DNA of 64,000 nucleotides from Pseudomonas sp. BBP2017 (GTDB taxonomy: Bacteria > Pseudomonadota > Gammaproteobacteria > Pseudomonadales > Pseudomonadaceae): positions 62,001 through 126,000 of the forward strand of contig NZ_PVZN01000003.1 in NCBI RefSeq assembly GCF_003024385.1. Reading direction: 5' to 3'. The notes under the pieces were generated by a model that saw nothing but the letters and a program-made list of their open reading frames with translations, had not been told where the DNA came from and made no database searches. Below, piece by piece: positions 47,292 to 57,669 of the stretch (positions within the stretch are counted from its first letter, which is position 1; the number at the start of each line of letters is the position of its first letter). The translations under genes were made by a program, and so were the position numbers.

Positions 47292-47925
47292 CCCCTTTGG
47301 CCAGGTCGTCGAGCTTGAGTTGCAAACCACCGATCGCGGCGTCGTCAGACAGCGCGGCCTTGGCCTTTTCGTAAGCGGCATGGGCATCAGCAGCACGACC
47401 CAGCTGTACCAGCAGGTCGCCCTTGAGCTCTTCACGGCTGGCCAGGAACGCCTTGTCGGCGTCGCCTTCCAGCAGCTTCAGCGCTTCTTCAACCTTGTTC
47501 TGGGCAGCCAGGACACGGGCCAGACGCTGACGGGCGATTTCGCCCAGCGTAGCGTCAGCCGGCTTGTCTACAACCGACTTGAGCTCAGCAGCGGCGTCAT
47601 CAAGCTTGCCGGCCTCGACCGCGACCTTGGCCACGAACAGGCTGCCATACTGGGCATAGGCGCTACCGCCAAACTCGTTCTTGAGTTTGCCGGCCAGTTC
47701 GGCAACTTTAGCCGCGTCCGGCTCGCCGCTTGGCGTCAGGGTGGTTTCCAGCAGGGCCTGATAAAGGTTCGAGGCGCCTTGCGACTGGTTGCTCTGGTAC
47801 TTCTGGAAGGCTTGCCAGCCGAACACTATCACCAGTGCCAGCAGGCCGCCGGTTACCAGTGGCTTGCCATTACGCTGCCACCAGTCCTTGAATGCCGCCA
47901 GCTGTTCATCATCGGTACTCGACAC
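47284..47925 (-). CDS. YfgM-like ancillary SecYEG/periplasmic chaperone protein
   Basis: 213 aa. Short cytoplasmic start, one membrane segment (GKPLVTGGLLALVIVFGWQA) and a periplasmic TPR domain. In E. coli YfgM associates with SecYEG and PpiD. GTG start at 47925 (MSSTDDEQLAAFKDWWQRNG) seven nt after AAGGAG. Between hisS and bamB, as in E. coli. Confidence 0.92.
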   Translation of the reverse strand: MSSTDDEQLAAFKDWWQRNGKPLVTGGLLALVIVFGWQAFQKYQSNQSQGASNLYQALLETTLTPSGEPDAAKVAELAGKLKNEFGGSAYAQYGSLFVAKVAVEAGKLDDAAAELKSVVDKPADATLGEIARQRLARVLAAQNKVEEALKLLEGDADKAFLASREELKGDLLVQLGRAADAHAAYEKAKAALSDDAAIGGLQLKLDDLAKGDA

Positions 47926-47964
47926 CCCAATACTCCTTTTCACCAAATCGGCTGTTGACCCGCT

Positions 47965-49254
47965 TCACGCCTGCGCGAGGGAAGCTTCCAGGTGCTCTGC
48001 CAGAGCATCCCAGGCAATGTTTTGTTGTTCGCCCTGGCCACGCAGGGGTTTGAAACCTACCACTTGTTGCGCCAGTTCGTCGTCCCCCAGGATCAAGGCG
48101 AACAGCGCGTTGCTCTTGTCGGCCTTCTTGAACTGACTCTTGAAGCTGCCGGCACCGGCATTGACCTGCAAGCGCAGGTTCGGCAGGCGATCACGCAGAC
48201 GTTCGGTCAGGGCCAGGCCCGCCAGCTCTGCCTGCTCACCGAAGGCGCACAGGTAGACATCGATCTGACGGTTGATCGACTCGGGCACCTGTTCCAGGGT
48301 TTCGAGCAACAAGATCAGGCGCTCGATACCCATGGCGAAACCAACGCCCGGGGTTGGCTTGCCGCCCATCTGCTCAACCAGGCCGTCGTAGCGGCCACCA
48401 GCGCAGACAGTGCCCTGGGAGCCGAGCTTGTCGGTGACCCACTCGAACACGGTCTTGCTGTAGTAGTCCAGGCCACGCACCAGCTTGGTGTTGATCACGA
48501 ACGGGATACCGGCGGCATCCAGACGTGCCTTGAGGCCATCGAAATGTACCCGCGACTCTTCGTCCAGGTAGTCTTCGAGCTTCGGCGCACCAACCAGTAC
48601 CGCCTGGGTGTTGGCGTCCTTGCTGTCGAGGATGCGCAGCGGGTTGGTTTTCAAGCGACGCTGGCTGTCTTCGTCCAGCTGTTCCAGACGCGCCGAGAGG
48701 AACTCGACCAGCGCATCACGGTAGCGGGCACGGGCTTCACTGGTACCCAGGCTGTTGAGCTCAAGTTTGACCGCGTCACGGATGCCCAACAGGCCCCACA
48801 GGCGCCAGGTGAGCACGATCAACTCGGCGTCGATGTCCGGGCCGTCGAGGTTGAAGACTTCGACGCCGATCTGGTTGAACTGGCGATAACGACCTTTTTG
48901 CGGGCGCTCGTGACGGAACATCTGGCCGATGTACCAGAGTTTCTGCACCTGGCCACCGCCGCTGATGCCGTGCTCAAGCACTGCACGCACGCAGGCCGCA
49001 GTGCCTTCCGGACGCAGGGTCAGGGAGTCACCATTGCGGTCGGCGAAGGTATACATCTCTTTTTCGACGATGTCGGTCACTTCACCGATCGAGCGCTTGA
49101 ACAGCTCGGTGAACTCGACGATCGGCGTGCGGATCTGACGATAGCCGTAGGTGTCCAGCAGGCCGGCGACGGTGCTCTCGAAGTAGCGCCACAGCGGTGT
49201 CTGCTCAGGCAGGATGTCGTTCATGCCACGGATGGCTTGCAGCGATTTGCTCAC
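47965..49254 (-). CDS. hisS: Histidyl-tRNA synthetase
   Basis: 429 aa class II synthetase. Starts [20 protein letters not shown]; motif 2 [20 protein letters not shown], histidine-A box [15 protein letters not shown], motif 3 [16 protein letters not shown], then an anticodon-binding domain. Full length. Confidence 0.98.
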   Translation of the reverse strand: MSKSLQAIRGMNDILPEQTPLWRYFESTVAGLLDTYGYRQIRTPIVEFTELFKRSIGEVTDIVEKEMYTFADRNGDSLTLRPEGTAACVRAVLEHGISGGGQVQKLWYIGQMFRHERPQKGRYRQFNQIGVEVFNLDGPDIDAELIVLTWRLWGLLGIRDAVKLELNSLGTSEARARYRDALVEFLSARLEQLDEDSQRRLKTNPLRILDSKDANTQAVLVGAPKLEDYLDEESRVHFDGLKARLDAAGIPFVINTKLVRGLDYYSKTVFEWVTDKLGSQGTVCAGGRYDGLVEQMGGKPTPGVGFAMGIERLILLLETLEQVPESINRQIDVYLCAFGEQAELAGLALTERLRDRLPNLRLQVNAGAGSFKSQFKKADKSNALFALILGDDELAQQVVGFKPLRGQGEQQNIAWDALAEHLEASLAQA

Positions 49255-49278
49255 GGAAAATCCTTACGAATCTGGGTA

Positions 49279-50388
49279 TCAGCCACGGGCGATCAACGCT
49301 GCGTCGGCCTCGGCCTTTTCGGCCGCTTTCTGGCGGATGAGTCTTTCCAGCTCATCGACCAGGTTGTCATTGGTCAGCTTCTGCGCAGGCTTGCCATCGA
49401 TGTAGATCAGGTTCGGCGTACCGCCGGTCAGCCCCACATGGGCCTCCTTGGCTTCACCTGGGCCATTGACCACGCAGCCGATCACGGCCACGTCCATCGG
49501 TACCAGCAGGTCTTCCAGGCGCCCTTCCAGCTCGTTCATGGTCTTGACCACATCGAAATTCTGCCGCGAGCAGCTCGGGCAGGCGATGAAGTTGATACCA
49601 CGCGAACGCAGGTGCAGGGACTTGAGGATGTCGTAACCGACTTTTACTTCCTCAACCGGGTCTGCCGCCAGGGAGATGCGAATAGTATCGCCAATCCCTT
49701 CGGCAAGCAGCATACCGAGGCCAACTGCGGATTTCACCGTGCCCGAGCGCAGGCCACCGGCTTCGGTGATACCCAGGTGCAGCGGCTGGATGATCTGCTT
49801 GGCCAGCAGCCGATAGGCTTCAACGGCCATGAACACGTCGGAAGCCTTGACACTGACCTTGAAGTCCTGGAAATCCAGGCGATCGAGGTGCTCGACGTGG
49901 CGCATGGCCGACTCGACCAGCGCCGCCGGGGTCGGTTCGCCGTACTTTTTCTGCAGGTCCTTTTCCAGAGAACCGGCGTTGACGCCGATACGGATCGGGA
50001 TGCCGCGGTCACGGGCAGCGTCGACAACTGCACGCACGCGGTCTTCACGACCGATGTTGCCCGGGTTGATTCGCAGGCAGTCGACACCCAGCTCGGCCAC
50101 GCGCAATGCAATGCGGTAGTCGAAGTGAATATCGGCGACCAGCGGCACGCTGACCTGCTGCTTGATCCGGCCAAAGGCTTCGGCCGCGTCCATGTCCGGT
50201 ACCGAAACACGAACGATATCGACACCGGCATCAACCAGGCGGTTGATCTGTGCCACGGTGGCGGCGACATCGTTGGTGTCGGTGTTGGTCATGCTCTGCA
50301 CGGCGATGGGGGCATCGCCGCCGACAGGAACATTACCTACCCAGATTTTTCGCGATTCGCGACGTTTGATCGGTGATTCGCCGTGCAT
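49279..50388 (-). CDS. ispG: 4-hydroxy-3-methylbut-2-en-1-yl diphosphate synthase (flavodoxin)
   Basis: 369 aa. TIM-barrel N-terminus ([20 protein letters not shown]) and Fe4S4 domain with ligands in [11 protein letters not shown] and the downstream [10 protein letters not shown]. Sixth step of the MEP isoprenoid pathway, converting MEcPP to HMBPP. Between rodZ and hisS in a conserved block. Confidence 0.98.
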   Translation of the reverse strand: MHGESPIKRRESRKIWVGNVPVGGDAPIAVQSMTNTDTNDVAATVAQINRLVDAGVDIVRVSVPDMDAAEAFGRIKQQVSVPLVADIHFDYRIALRVAELGVDCLRINPGNIGREDRVRAVVDAARDRGIPIRIGVNAGSLEKDLQKKYGEPTPAALVESAMRHVEHLDRLDFQDFKVSVKASDVFMAVEAYRLLAKQIIQPLHLGITEAGGLRSGTVKSAVGLGMLLAEGIGDTIRISLAADPVEEVKVGYDILKSLHLRSRGINFIACPSCSRQNFDVVKTMNELEGRLEDLLVPMDVAVIGCVVNGPGEAKEAHVGLTGGTPNLIYIDGKPAQKLTNDNLVDELERLIRQKAAEKAEADAALIARG

Positions 50389-50391
50389 GAC

Positions 50392-51432
50392 TTATTGTCC
50401 CAACTTCAGGCGAGCAGTCTCGCCACTGGTGAACGGCGCAACGTCAACAGGCTGGCCGTTGTAGCTGACCTGCACGCCCCGGGCAAAGCCCAGGCGTACC
50501 GCAAACGGCGGTTTGCCGGTCAGGTCCAGGCTGTCGCCTTTGCGCTTGATGGCGCTGAACAGCACCTTGCCATTGCCGTCGGTGACCGAGGTCCAGCAAT
50601 CGGCGGTGAATTGCAGATGCAACTTGCCGCTGCCGGCAGGCGCCGGGGCCGTTGGTGCCGGCGTAGCGGCCGCCGCAGTCGCAACCACCACTGGGGCGAC
50701 AGGAGCTACCGGAGCAGGCGCGGTCGCCGCCGCTGCTGGAGCGGCTGGTGCAGCGACGGGGGCAACAGGCGTGCTGACAGCCGGTGCCACTGGAGCAGCC
50801 GGGGTGCTGGCCGGTGCTTGCGGCGCGGGTGCAGTTTCAGTCTGCTCAGTGGTCGCCGGGGCCTGCTCCAGGCTCAGCGGGGTGCTTTCCGGTTGCTGGG
50901 CGGCGCTGACCGCTTGGTCTTCCGGCTCGTCCAGCGGATGAATCTGGGTAGTGCCGTCGGCGCTTTCGACCTCGACATGTTCCAGGGCCATGTTGACCAG
51001 GTCCTTGCTGCTCTGGCTGCTCTGGTCCTGCCACCAGAAGAAACCACCACCAATCACCACCACCAACAGCAACAGGCTGACGACGCGCAGAATGTTGTGC
51101 GACAGCCGCACCGGCTCTTCAATTCGACCCAGCGCGTGCACGTCGCTGCCCTGGGCGTCGGTACCGGTACACTGGTCAAAAGCTTGCACCAGCGTGGCCT
51201 GATCCATGTCCAGCAGCTTGGCATAGGCACGGATGTAGCCGCGGGCAAAGGTGTGCCCGGGCAGCTTGTCGAAGGCGCCGGTTTCAAGGTTGTTCAAGGA
51301 ACTCACGGTCAGGTTCAGCTTGAGAGCCACTTCGGCTTGCGACCAGCCCCTGTTCTCACGGGCCTGACGCAGAGTCTCACCTGGATTCTCGCGAGTCGCT
51401 GCTGCTACTTCGGGATGCGCCGCTTTCATCAT
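50392..51432 (-). CDS. rodZ: Cytoskeletal protein RodZ
   Basis: 346 aa. N-terminal Xre-type helix-turn-helix (ETLRQARENRGWSQAEVALK) that binds MreB, one membrane segment (VVSLLLLVVVIGGGFFWW), a very Ala/Pro/Thr-rich periplasmic linker of about 110 residues and a C-terminal DUF4115 beta domain (LHLQFTADCWTSVTDGNGKV). Controls cell-rod shape with MreB. Overlaps pilW by 4 nt. Confidence 0.94.
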   Translation of the reverse strand: MMKAAHPEVAAATRENPGETLRQARENRGWSQAEVALKLNLTVSSLNNLETGAFDKLPGHTFARGYIRAYAKLLDMDQATLVQAFDQCTGTDAQGSDVHALGRIEEPVRLSHNILRVVSLLLLVVVIGGGFFWWQDQSSQSSKDLVNMALEHVEVESADGTTQIHPLDEPEDQAVSAAQQPESTPLSLEQAPATTEQTETAPAPQAPASTPAAPVAPAVSTPVAPVAAPAAPAAAATAPAPVAPVAPVVVATAAAATPAPTAPAPAGSGKLHLQFTADCWTSVTDGNGKVLFSAIKRKGDSLDLTGKPPFAVRLGFARGVQVSYNGQPVDVAPFTSGETARLKLGQ

Positions 51433-52187
51433 TGCTCCGACAGGTATTGCTGATATTCCGGCGTACCGGGATAAAGTCGTTGTAATTGCAGGCCCAGATC
51501 GGTGGCCTTGTTCCGCTCTTCGAAGACGCTGGCCAGGCGACTGCCCAGCAGCAAACTGCGGGCACTGTGGTCGCTCAGCTGGCTGAAACGATCGTAGTAG
51601 TCACGGGCCGGCACATAATGCCTGTCTTCGTAAGACAACTCAGCCATTTCCAGCAACGCGCGTGGTTGCTGCTGGTTGAGCCGTAAAGCTTTTACCAGGT
51701 ATTCCTGCGCCTGGTCGCGCTGGCCCAGCCGCAATGCGGTCAGGCCGAGACTCTCGAATACTCGTGAACGCTCAGGATACAGGGTATCGGCCGCAGCTTG
51801 GGCAAACATCTGCTGCGCTTGGGCGTATTGCCCCCGAGCATAAAGGAAACTGCCGTAATTGTTGCGGGTCCGCGTATCGTCCGGGCGACTGGCCAGGGCC
51901 TTGCGGTAGTGCTTCTGCGCCAGTTCCGACTCGTCCTCGGCCTGATACACCAAAGCCAGGGCGCCGTTTGCAGCGGCGTCCTGGCTATCGAGATCAAGCG
52001 CTTTTTTCAGCGGCCCTTTGGCCTGCTCGGTCAAACCTTGTTGCAAATAACCCAGCCCCAACTGCACGTAGGCCTGCCCGGCCTGCGCCCGCCCCTCGCG
52101 CGTCGCCAGCGTGTCCGGACTCCCGCCGGACACGCAGCCTGCAAGCAGGGCGAGCGACAGAATCGACAGCGCGACGCGCAAGATCAT
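51429..52187 (-). CDS. pilW: Type IV pilus biogenesis lipoprotein PilW (PilF)
   Basis: 252 aa. Lipobox LLAGC with Cys18, then six or so TPR units (AYVQLGLGYLQQGLTEQAKG, TRTRNNYGSFLYARGQYAQA). Pilotin that places the PilQ secretin in the outer membrane. Start at 52187 (MILRVALSIL) with AGAGGA upstream. Between rlmN and rodZ as in other Pseudomonas. Confidence 0.93.
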   Translation of the reverse strand: MILRVALSILSLALLAGCVSGGSPDTLATREGRAQAGQAYVQLGLGYLQQGLTEQAKGPLKKALDLDSQDAAANGALALVYQAEDESELAQKHYRKALASRPDDTRTRNNYGSFLYARGQYAQAQQMFAQAAADTLYPERSRVFESLGLTALRLGQRDQAQEYLVKALRLNQQQPRALLEMAELSYEDRHYVPARDYYDRFSQLSDHSARSLLLGSRLASVFEERNKATDLGLQLQRLYPGTPEYQQYLSEQ

Positions 52188-52200
52188 GGCGTTCCTCTCT

Positions 52201-53346
52201 TCAGTTGCGAACGGCGCTGTCTTGCATGTCGCCATCAGCGTTCAACTGACGCACGGCGATATAGCGCTCGCTACGGCGGGTGCGGTCCATCACCTGACCA
52301 ACCAGCTGGCCACAGGCGGCATCGATGTCTTCACCACGGGTGGTGCGCACCGTCACGTTGTAGCCGGCGTGATGCAGGTGGTCCTGGAAACGGCGGATGG
52401 CGTTGTTGCTCGGCCGCTCGTAACCGGAATGCGGGAACGGATTGAACGGGATCAGGTTAATCTTGCACGGCACGTTCTTGAGCAGCTCGGCCATCTCCAC
52501 AGCGTGTTCGAGCTTGTCGTTGACGTCCTTGAGCAGGGTGTACTCGATGGTCAATACACGTTTTTCACCGAGTTGCGACATGTAGTTCATGCACGACTCG
52601 AGCAGAACCTTGAGCGGGTACTTCTTGTTGATCGGCACCAGTTCGTTGCGCAACGCATCGTTCGGTGCGTGCAGCGACAGGGCCAGGGAGACGTCGATAT
52701 GCTTGGCCAGCTCATCGATCATCGGTACCACGCCGGAGGTGGACAGGGTCACCCGGCGCTTGGAAATGCCATAGCCGAGGTCGTCCATCATCAAATGCAT
52801 GGCGGCGACCACGTTGTCGAAGTTCAGCAGCGGCTCACCCATGCCCATCATCACCACGTTGGTGATGGCGCGGTCGATGGTGGCGGGAATGCTGCCGAAC
52901 GATTTGTTGGCAATCCACACCTGGCCGATGACTTCGGCGGCGGTGAGGTTGCTGTTGAATCCTTGCTTGCCGGTGGAGCAGAAACTGCAGTCCAGGGCAC
53001 AACCGGCCTGAGACGAGACACACAAAGTGCCACGCTTGCCCTGGGGGATGTACACGGTCTCGACGCAGCTGCCGGACGCCACGCGCACCACCCATTTACG
53101 GGTGCCGTCGCTGGAGATGTCCTCGCTGACCACTTCCGGACCGCGAATCTCGGCAACCGCCTTGAGCTTTTCGCGCAAGGCCTTGCCGACATTCGTCATG
53201 GCATCGAAATCATCGACGCCAAAGTGGTGAATCCATTTCATTACCTGACCGGCACGGAAACGCTTCTCCCCGATAGAGTCGAAGAATTTTTCCATTTCCG
53301 GCTGGGTCAGCCCCAACAGGTTAGTTTTGCCAGTCGATGTCGTCAT
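52201..53346 (-). CDS. rlmN: 23S rRNA/tRNA adenine-C2 methyltransferase RlmN
   Basis: 381 aa radical-SAM enzyme. Cluster ligands Cys116, Cys120 and Cys123 in [12 protein letters not shown], plus [12 protein letters not shown]. Methylates A2503 of 23S rRNA and A37 of some tRNAs. 28 nt after ndk. Confidence 0.97.
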   Translation of the reverse strand: MTTSTGKTNLLGLTQPEMEKFFDSIGEKRFRAGQVMKWIHHFGVDDFDAMTNVGKALREKLKAVAEIRGPEVVSEDISSDGTRKWVVRVASGSCVETVYIPQGKRGTLCVSSQAGCALDCSFCSTGKQGFNSNLTAAEVIGQVWIANKSFGSIPATIDRAITNVVMMGMGEPLLNFDNVVAAMHLMMDDLGYGISKRRVTLSTSGVVPMIDELAKHIDVSLALSLHAPNDALRNELVPINKKYPLKVLLESCMNYMSQLGEKRVLTIEYTLLKDVNDKLEHAVEMAELLKNVPCKINLIPFNPFPHSGYERPSNNAIRRFQDHLHHAGYNVTVRTTRGEDIDAACGQLVGQVMDRTRRSERYIAVRQLNADGDMQDSAVRN

Positions 53347-53374
53347 GGATTCACCCTCACCCGTAAGCTTTCGC

Positions 53375-53800
53375 TTAGCGAGTGGTTACCTCGGTAGCTG
53401 CGAAGAAGTAAGCGATTTCGCGAGCGGCAGCGGCTTCGGAGTCCGAACCGTGAACGGCGTTGGCGTCGATGGATTCAGCGAAGTCAGCGCGGATGGTGCC
53501 AGGAGCAGCTTCTTTAGGGTTGGTAGCGCCCATCAGCTCACGGTTCAGAGCGATGGCGTTTTCGCCTTCCAGAACCTGAACAACAACTGGACCGGAGGTC
53601 ATGAAAGCAACCAGGTCAGCGAAGAAACCGCGCTCTTTGTGCTCGGCGTAGAAGCCTTCGGCTTCGGCTTTGGACAGCTGCTTGATTTTCGAAGCAACGA
53701 TTTTCAGGCCAGCGTCTTCGAAGCGAGTGGTGATCTTGCCGATCACATTCTTGGCAACGGCGTCAGGCTTGATGATCGAGAAAGTACGTTGAACAGCCAT
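53375..53800 (-). CDS. ndk: Nucleoside diphosphate kinase
   Basis: 141 aa, full length. Starts [20 protein letters not shown]; catalytic His117 in NAVHGSDS. Balances NTP pools by phosphate transfer. Has its own promoter (-10 at 53848-53853) inside the isc terminator region. Confidence 0.98.
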   Translation of the reverse strand: MAVQRTFSIIKPDAVAKNVIGKITTRFEDAGLKIVASKIKQLSKAEAEGFYAEHKERGFFADLVAFMTSGPVVVQVLEGENAIALNRELMGATNPKEAAPGTIRADFAESIDANAVHGSDSEAAAAREIAYFFAATEVTTR

Positions 53801-53830
53801 GGTGAAACTCCAGAAACGTTGAGTGAAGCG

Positions 53831-53861
53831 AAAAATTAAACCCGCGAATTATACGCGGGTT
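53831..53861 (-). terminator. Intrinsic terminator of the isc operon
   Basis: On the minus strand AACCCGCG (53861-53854), loop TATAATT, CGCGGGTT (53846-53839), then TAATTTTT. Lies 31 nt after the iscX stop. The loop is also a perfect -10 hexamer. Confidence 0.85.
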
Positions 53862-53877
53862 CCGGGGGATTGCCTAA
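53848..53877 (-). promoter_or_regulatory. Sigma-70 promoter of ndk
   Basis: -10 TATAAT at 53848-53853, 18-nt spacer, -35 TTAGGC at 53872-53877 on the minus strand; ndk starts about 48 nt downstream of the -10. Confidence 0.6.
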
Positions 53878-53891
53878 CCTGCCGAGCGCGC

Positions 53892-54092
53892 TCAGTCGGC
53901 TTCTTCGATCCAGGCCGCCTGGATGGCTTCGAGAACCTTCTCGCCACCACGCTGCGGATCGTCACTGAACTCCGGCAATGCCAGCACCCACTGGTGCAGA
54001 TCGACGAAGTTCACATAACGAGGATCGACTTCCGGCTTGCTTTCGGCAAGCTGGATTGCAATTTCAAGTACATCAACCCATTTCAGGCTCAT
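53892..54092 (-). CDS. iscX: Fe-S cluster assembly protein IscX
   Basis: 66 aa acidic protein: MSLKWVDVLEIAIQLAESKP, DPRYVNFVDLHQWVLALPEF. Binds IscS and iron and modulates cluster synthesis. Last gene of the isc operon, 12 nt after fdx. Confidence 0.95.
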   Translation of the reverse strand: MSLKWVDVLEIAIQLAESKPEVDPRYVNFVDLHQWVLALPEFSDDPQRGGEKVLEAIQAAWIEEAD

Positions 54093-54104
54093 GTCAGCTC
54101 CAGA

Positions 54105-54446
54105 TCAATGCGGCGCTTCGGCGGCGTGGTTGAGGGAGTACTTGGGAATCTCGACCGTCAGGTCTTCGGTGCCGACCCTGGCCTGGCAGGTCAGGCGCGA
54201 CGTCGGTTCCAGGCCCCAGGCACGGTCAAGATAGTCCTCTTCCAGCTCGTCGGCCTCATTGAGCGAGTCGAAGCCTTCGCGGATGACGCAGTGGCACGTG
54301 GTGCAGGCGCAGACGCCGCCGCAGGCGCTTTCGATTTCGATGTGGTTGTCATGCGCCACTTCGAGAATGGACTTACCTGTCTCGGCCTCCACGACCATGC
54401 CATCCGGGCAGAACTTCTCGTGAGGCAGAAAAATCACCTGCGGCAT
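54105..54446 (-). CDS. fdx: 2Fe-2S ferredoxin (Isc type)
   Basis: 113 aa adrenodoxin-like ferredoxin. Cluster ligands Cys42, Cys48, Cys51 in CGGVCACTTC and Cys87 in RLTCQAR. Donates electrons to IscS/IscU during cluster assembly. 3 nt after hscA. Confidence 0.97.
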   Translation of the reverse strand: MPQVIFLPHEKFCPDGMVVEAETGKSILEVAHDNHIEIESACGGVCACTTCHCVIREGFDSLNEADELEEDYLDRAWGLEPTSRLTCQARVGTEDLTVEIPKYSLNHAAEAPH

Positions 54447-54449
54447 CAG

Positions 54450-56312
54450 TTACTCCTCGATCTCATTCAGGTTGCGCCCGGCCAACGCGGCTTTTACCGT
54501 CGAATCAAGGCGACGGGCGGCAAAGGCATCGGTCACCTGCGACAGACGCTTGGTCTGCTGCTCGATGGCGGCGCCATCGGTGCCGTTGATCAAATCACGC
54601 AAATCTTGCATTTGTTGTTCGATAGCCAGACGCTCTTCGGCGTCCAGCAGGCGCTCGCCATCGGCGTCCAGGGCGCCCTGCACCGCTTCAAGCAGACGCT
54701 CGGCATCGACCTGGTGCTCACGCAACTGGCGGGCCACCTTGTCGAAACCGGCATGCTCGAAGGAGTCCTTGAGCATGCGCGCGATTTCGCCATCGGTCAG
54801 GCCGTAGGACGGTTTGACCTGGATGCTCGACTCGACACCCGAGCCCAGTTCACGCGCCGAAACGCTGAGCAGACCATCGGCATCGACCTGGAACGTCACA
54901 CGAATCTTCGCGGCACCGGCCACCATCGCCGGAATACCACGCAGCTCGAAGCGCGCCAACGAACGGCAGTCACTGATCAACTCACGCTCGCCTTGCAGCA
55001 CGTGGATCATCATCGCCGACTGGCCGTCTTTATAGGTGGTGAACTCCTGGGCACGGGCGACCGGAATGGTGGTGTTGCGCGGAATCACCTTTTCCATCAG
55101 CCCGCCCATGGTTTCAAGCCCCAGGGACAGCGGGATCACATCAAGCAGAAGCAGTTCGCCACCATCGCGACGATTGCCGGCCAGGGTATCGGCCTGGATC
55201 GCGGCACCGATGGCGACCACCTGATCCGGATCGATTTCGGTCAACGGGGTACGGCCAAACAAGGTACCGACAGCCTCACGCACGCGCGGCACGCGGGTCG
55301 AGCCACCGACCATGACCACGGCACCGACTTCTTCAAGCTCGACGCCACTGTCACGCACAGCGCGACGGCAGGCCTTGAGGCTACGGGCGATCATCGGCTC
55401 GATCAGCGCATCAAAAGCGCTGCGGGTCAGCTCAGCCTGCCAGTTGCCGTAGGCGACATTGACTGAATCGGCATCAGTCAGGGCTTCCTTGGCCGCGCAA
55501 GCGGTTTGCAGCAGCTGGCGTTGAGCCCCCGGATCAAGGTCCGAGGACAGGCTGGCCTGCTCGACGATCCAGCTGGCAATCGCGTGGTCGAAGTCGTCAC
55601 CACCCAGGGCGCTGTCGCCACCGGTAGCCAGTACTTCAAAGACACCGCCTGTCAGACGCAGAATCGAAATATCGAAGGTTCCGCCACCCAGGTCATAGAT
55701 AGCCACCACGCCTTCGGCGTTCTGGTCCAAGCCATAGGCCACGGCGGCCGCGGTCGGCTCGTTGAGCAGGCGCAATACGTTCAGGCCGGCCAGACGCGCG
55801 GCGTCCTTGGTGGCCTGACGCTGGGCGTCGTCGAAATACGCCGGCACGGTGATCACTGCGCCAACCAGCTCGCCCCCCAAAGTCTCTTCGGCGCGCTGGC
55901 GCAGCACCTTGAGGATATCGGCCGAAACTTCCACCGGGCTTTTCGGGCCCTGAATGGTGTCGATGAACGGCATATGCGATTCACCGCCGACAAAGCGGTA
56001 AGGCAGTTGCTCACCCAGCTGCTTGACGTCCGCCAGGCCACGGCCCATCAGGCGCTTGACCGACAGCACGGTATTGAGCGGATCGCGGGAAGCGGCATCA
56101 CGCGCCGGCTGACCGACATCGATGTGGTCAGCGTGATAACGCACCGCCGAAGGCAGGATGACCCGGCCTTGAGCGTCAGGCAGGGGCTCGCTACGGCCGC
56201 TGCGCAGGGCGGCAACCAGGGAGTTGGTGGTACCTAGGTCAATACCCACCGCCAGGCGGCGCTGGTGCGGCTGAGGACTCTGACCGGGTTCGGCAATCTG
56301 CAGTAGGGCCAT
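54450..56312 (-). CDS. hscA: Fe-S assembly chaperone HscA (Hsp70 family)
   Basis: 620 aa. ATPase domain with [34 protein letters not shown] and [14 protein letters not shown], then a substrate domain that binds the IscU LPPVK motif. Drives cluster release from IscU with HscB. Confidence 0.98.
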   Translation of the reverse strand: MALLQIAEPGQSPQPHQRRLAVGIDLGTTNSLVAALRSGRSEPLPDAQGRVILPSAVRYHADHIDVGQPARDAASRDPLNTVLSVKRLMGRGLADVKQLGEQLPYRFVGGESHMPFIDTIQGPKSPVEVSADILKVLRQRAEETLGGELVGAVITVPAYFDDAQRQATKDAARLAGLNVLRLLNEPTAAAVAYGLDQNAEGVVAIYDLGGGTFDISILRLTGGVFEVLATGGDSALGGDDFDHAIASWIVEQASLSSDLDPGAQRQLLQTACAAKEALTDADSVNVAYGNWQAELTRSAFDALIEPMIARSLKACRRAVRDSGVELEEVGAVVMVGGSTRVPRVREAVGTLFGRTPLTEIDPDQVVAIGAAIQADTLAGNRRDGGELLLLDVIPLSLGLETMGGLMEKVIPRNTTIPVARAQEFTTYKDGQSAMMIHVLQGERELISDCRSLARFELRGIPAMVAGAAKIRVTFQVDADGLLSVSARELGSGVESSIQVKPSYGLTDGEIARMLKDSFEHAGFDKVARQLREHQVDAERLLEAVQGALDADGERLLDAEERLAIEQQMQDLRDLINGTDGAAIEQQTKRLSQVTDAFAARRLDSTVKAALAGRNLNEIEE

Positions 56313-56354
56313 GCTTATCTGAATACCAGGGGCGCCGCCAGAGGCAGCGCCGGG

Positions 56355-56876
56355 TTAATCGTCGAGGCGCTCTTCCAGCTGGCGCACTTCATAGGCGAGC
56401 TTGTCGAGAAACTGCATGCGGCGCATCAGGCGCTCGGCCTGCTCGCGCTGCGCAGCAACATCCCAGCAGGCGGCGAAGTCCTCGTTGAGCGCTTCCTGCG
56501 CGATCTTCAAGCGGCGCTTGAAGGTGGCAACGCCATCGAGGTCGGCACTGTCCTGCAGATCTTCAAGTTCTTCGCGCAGCTGCATCTGCTGCAGCAGGAA
56601 CTCGGGATCATGGACGGTGACTTCCTGCGGCACTTCATGGCCGCCGATCGCCAACAGGTAGCGGGCACGCCGGGGCGCGCTCTTGAGAGTCTGGTAGGCC
56701 TCGTTCAACGCAGCCGAGCGCTCCAGCGCAATGCGCTGTTCACGTTCGGAGGCATCGGCGAAGCGATCCGGATGGACCTCGCGGGCCAGCTCGCGATAGC
56801 GAACGGCCAACTTGTCGAGATCCAGGCGGAAGCCAGGTTGCAGGTCAAACAGGGCGAAATGACAAGGAGTACCCAC
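56355..56876 (-). CDS. hscB: Fe-S assembly co-chaperone HscB (J-protein)
   Basis: 173 aa, the standard length, from a GTG start at 56876 preceded by GAGG that overlaps the iscA stop. J-domain with HPD at 35-37 (REVHPDRFA); C-terminal three-helix bundle binds IscU. An in-frame upstream start would add 13 non-conserved residues. Confidence 0.96.
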   Translation of the reverse strand: MGTPCHFALFDLQPGFRLDLDKLAVRYRELAREVHPDRFADASEREQRIALERSAALNEAYQTLKSAPRRARYLLAIGGHEVPQEVTVHDPEFLLQQMQLREELEDLQDSADLDGVATFKRRLKIAQEALNEDFAACWDVAAQREQAERLMRRMQFLDKLAYEVRQLEERLDD

Positions 56877-56884
56877 GCGCAGCC

Positions 56885-57208
56885 TCAGACGTTGAAGCTT
56901 TCGCCGCAGCCACACTCACCGCGCACGTTGGGGTTGTTGAACTTGAAGCCTTCGTTCAACCCTTCCTTGACGAAATCCAGTTCAGTGCCGTCGAGGTACG
57001 TCAGGCTTTTCGGATCGATGATCACCTTCTGACCATGGCTTTCGAAGACCTGGTCTTCGTCGGCCAGCTCATCGACGAACTCCAGCACATAGGCCAGGCC
57101 CGAGCAGCCGGTGGTGCGCACGCCAAGGCGAATTCCAACGCCTTTGCCGCGCCCATCAATGGAGCGCCGCACATGGTTGGCGGCGGCTTCTGTCATGCTG
57201 ATAGCCAT
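56885..57208 (-). CDS. iscA: A-type Fe-S carrier IscA
   Basis: 107 aa. Three conserved cysteines: Cys35 in TTGCSGLAY and Cys99, Cys101 in GECGCGESF. Carries clusters to apo-targets. Confidence 0.97.
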   Translation of the reverse strand: MAISMTEAAANHVRRSIDGRGKGVGIRLGVRTTGCSGLAYVLEFVDELADEDQVFESHGQKVIIDPKSLTYLDGTELDFVKEGLNEGFKFNNPNVRGECGCGESFNV

Positions 57209-57236
57209 CGAAACTCCTTACCTGCAACAGGCGAAC

Positions 57237-57623
57237 TTAGAGCAAACCTTTCTTCTGCTTGTAATCGCGTACGGCCGCCTTGATGGCGTCCTCGGCGAGT
57301 ACCGAGCAGTGAATTTTAACTGGCGGCAGCGCCAGTTCTTCGGCCAGCTGGGTGTTCTTGATGGTTTCGGCTTCGTCCAGGGTCTTGCCCTTCATCCACT
57401 CAGTGGCCAGGGAGCTGGAGGCGATGGCCGAACCACAGCCATAGGTCTTGAACTTGGCATCTTCGATGACGCCCTGCTCGTTGACCTTGATCTGCAGGCG
57501 CATTACGTCGCCGCACGCCGGAGCGCCGACCATGCCGGTGCCGACATCCGGGTCCTCGGCATTCATCTTGCCGACGTTACGCGGGTTTTCGTAGTGGTCG
57601 ATGACCTTTTCACTGTATGCCAT
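57237..57623 (-). CDS. iscU: Fe-S cluster scaffold IscU
   Basis: 128 aa. Ligands Cys37, Asp39, Cys63 and Cys106 and the HscA-recognition motif LPPVKIHCS. Scaffold on which clusters are built with sulfur from IscS. Confidence 0.98.
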   Translation of the reverse strand: MAYSEKVIDHYENPRNVGKMNAEDPDVGTGMVGAPACGDVMRLQIKVNEQGVIEDAKFKTYGCGSAIASSSLATEWMKGKTLDEAETIKNTQLAEELALPPVKIHCSVLAEDAIKAAVRDYKQKKGLL

Positions 57624-57669
57624 GGTGCAATTCCTTCCTCATCAGAGAGCCGCTCTTGCCGGCGACTAC

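Noticed and set aside
47992..50376. 794-codon open frame opposite hisS and ispG
   Set aside because: Complementary to two highly conserved enzymes; composition only reflects their codon bias.
53823..55466. 547-codon open frame opposite iscX, fdx and hscA
   Set aside because: Antisense to the verified isc genes, no recognisable motif, starts inside the isc terminator region.
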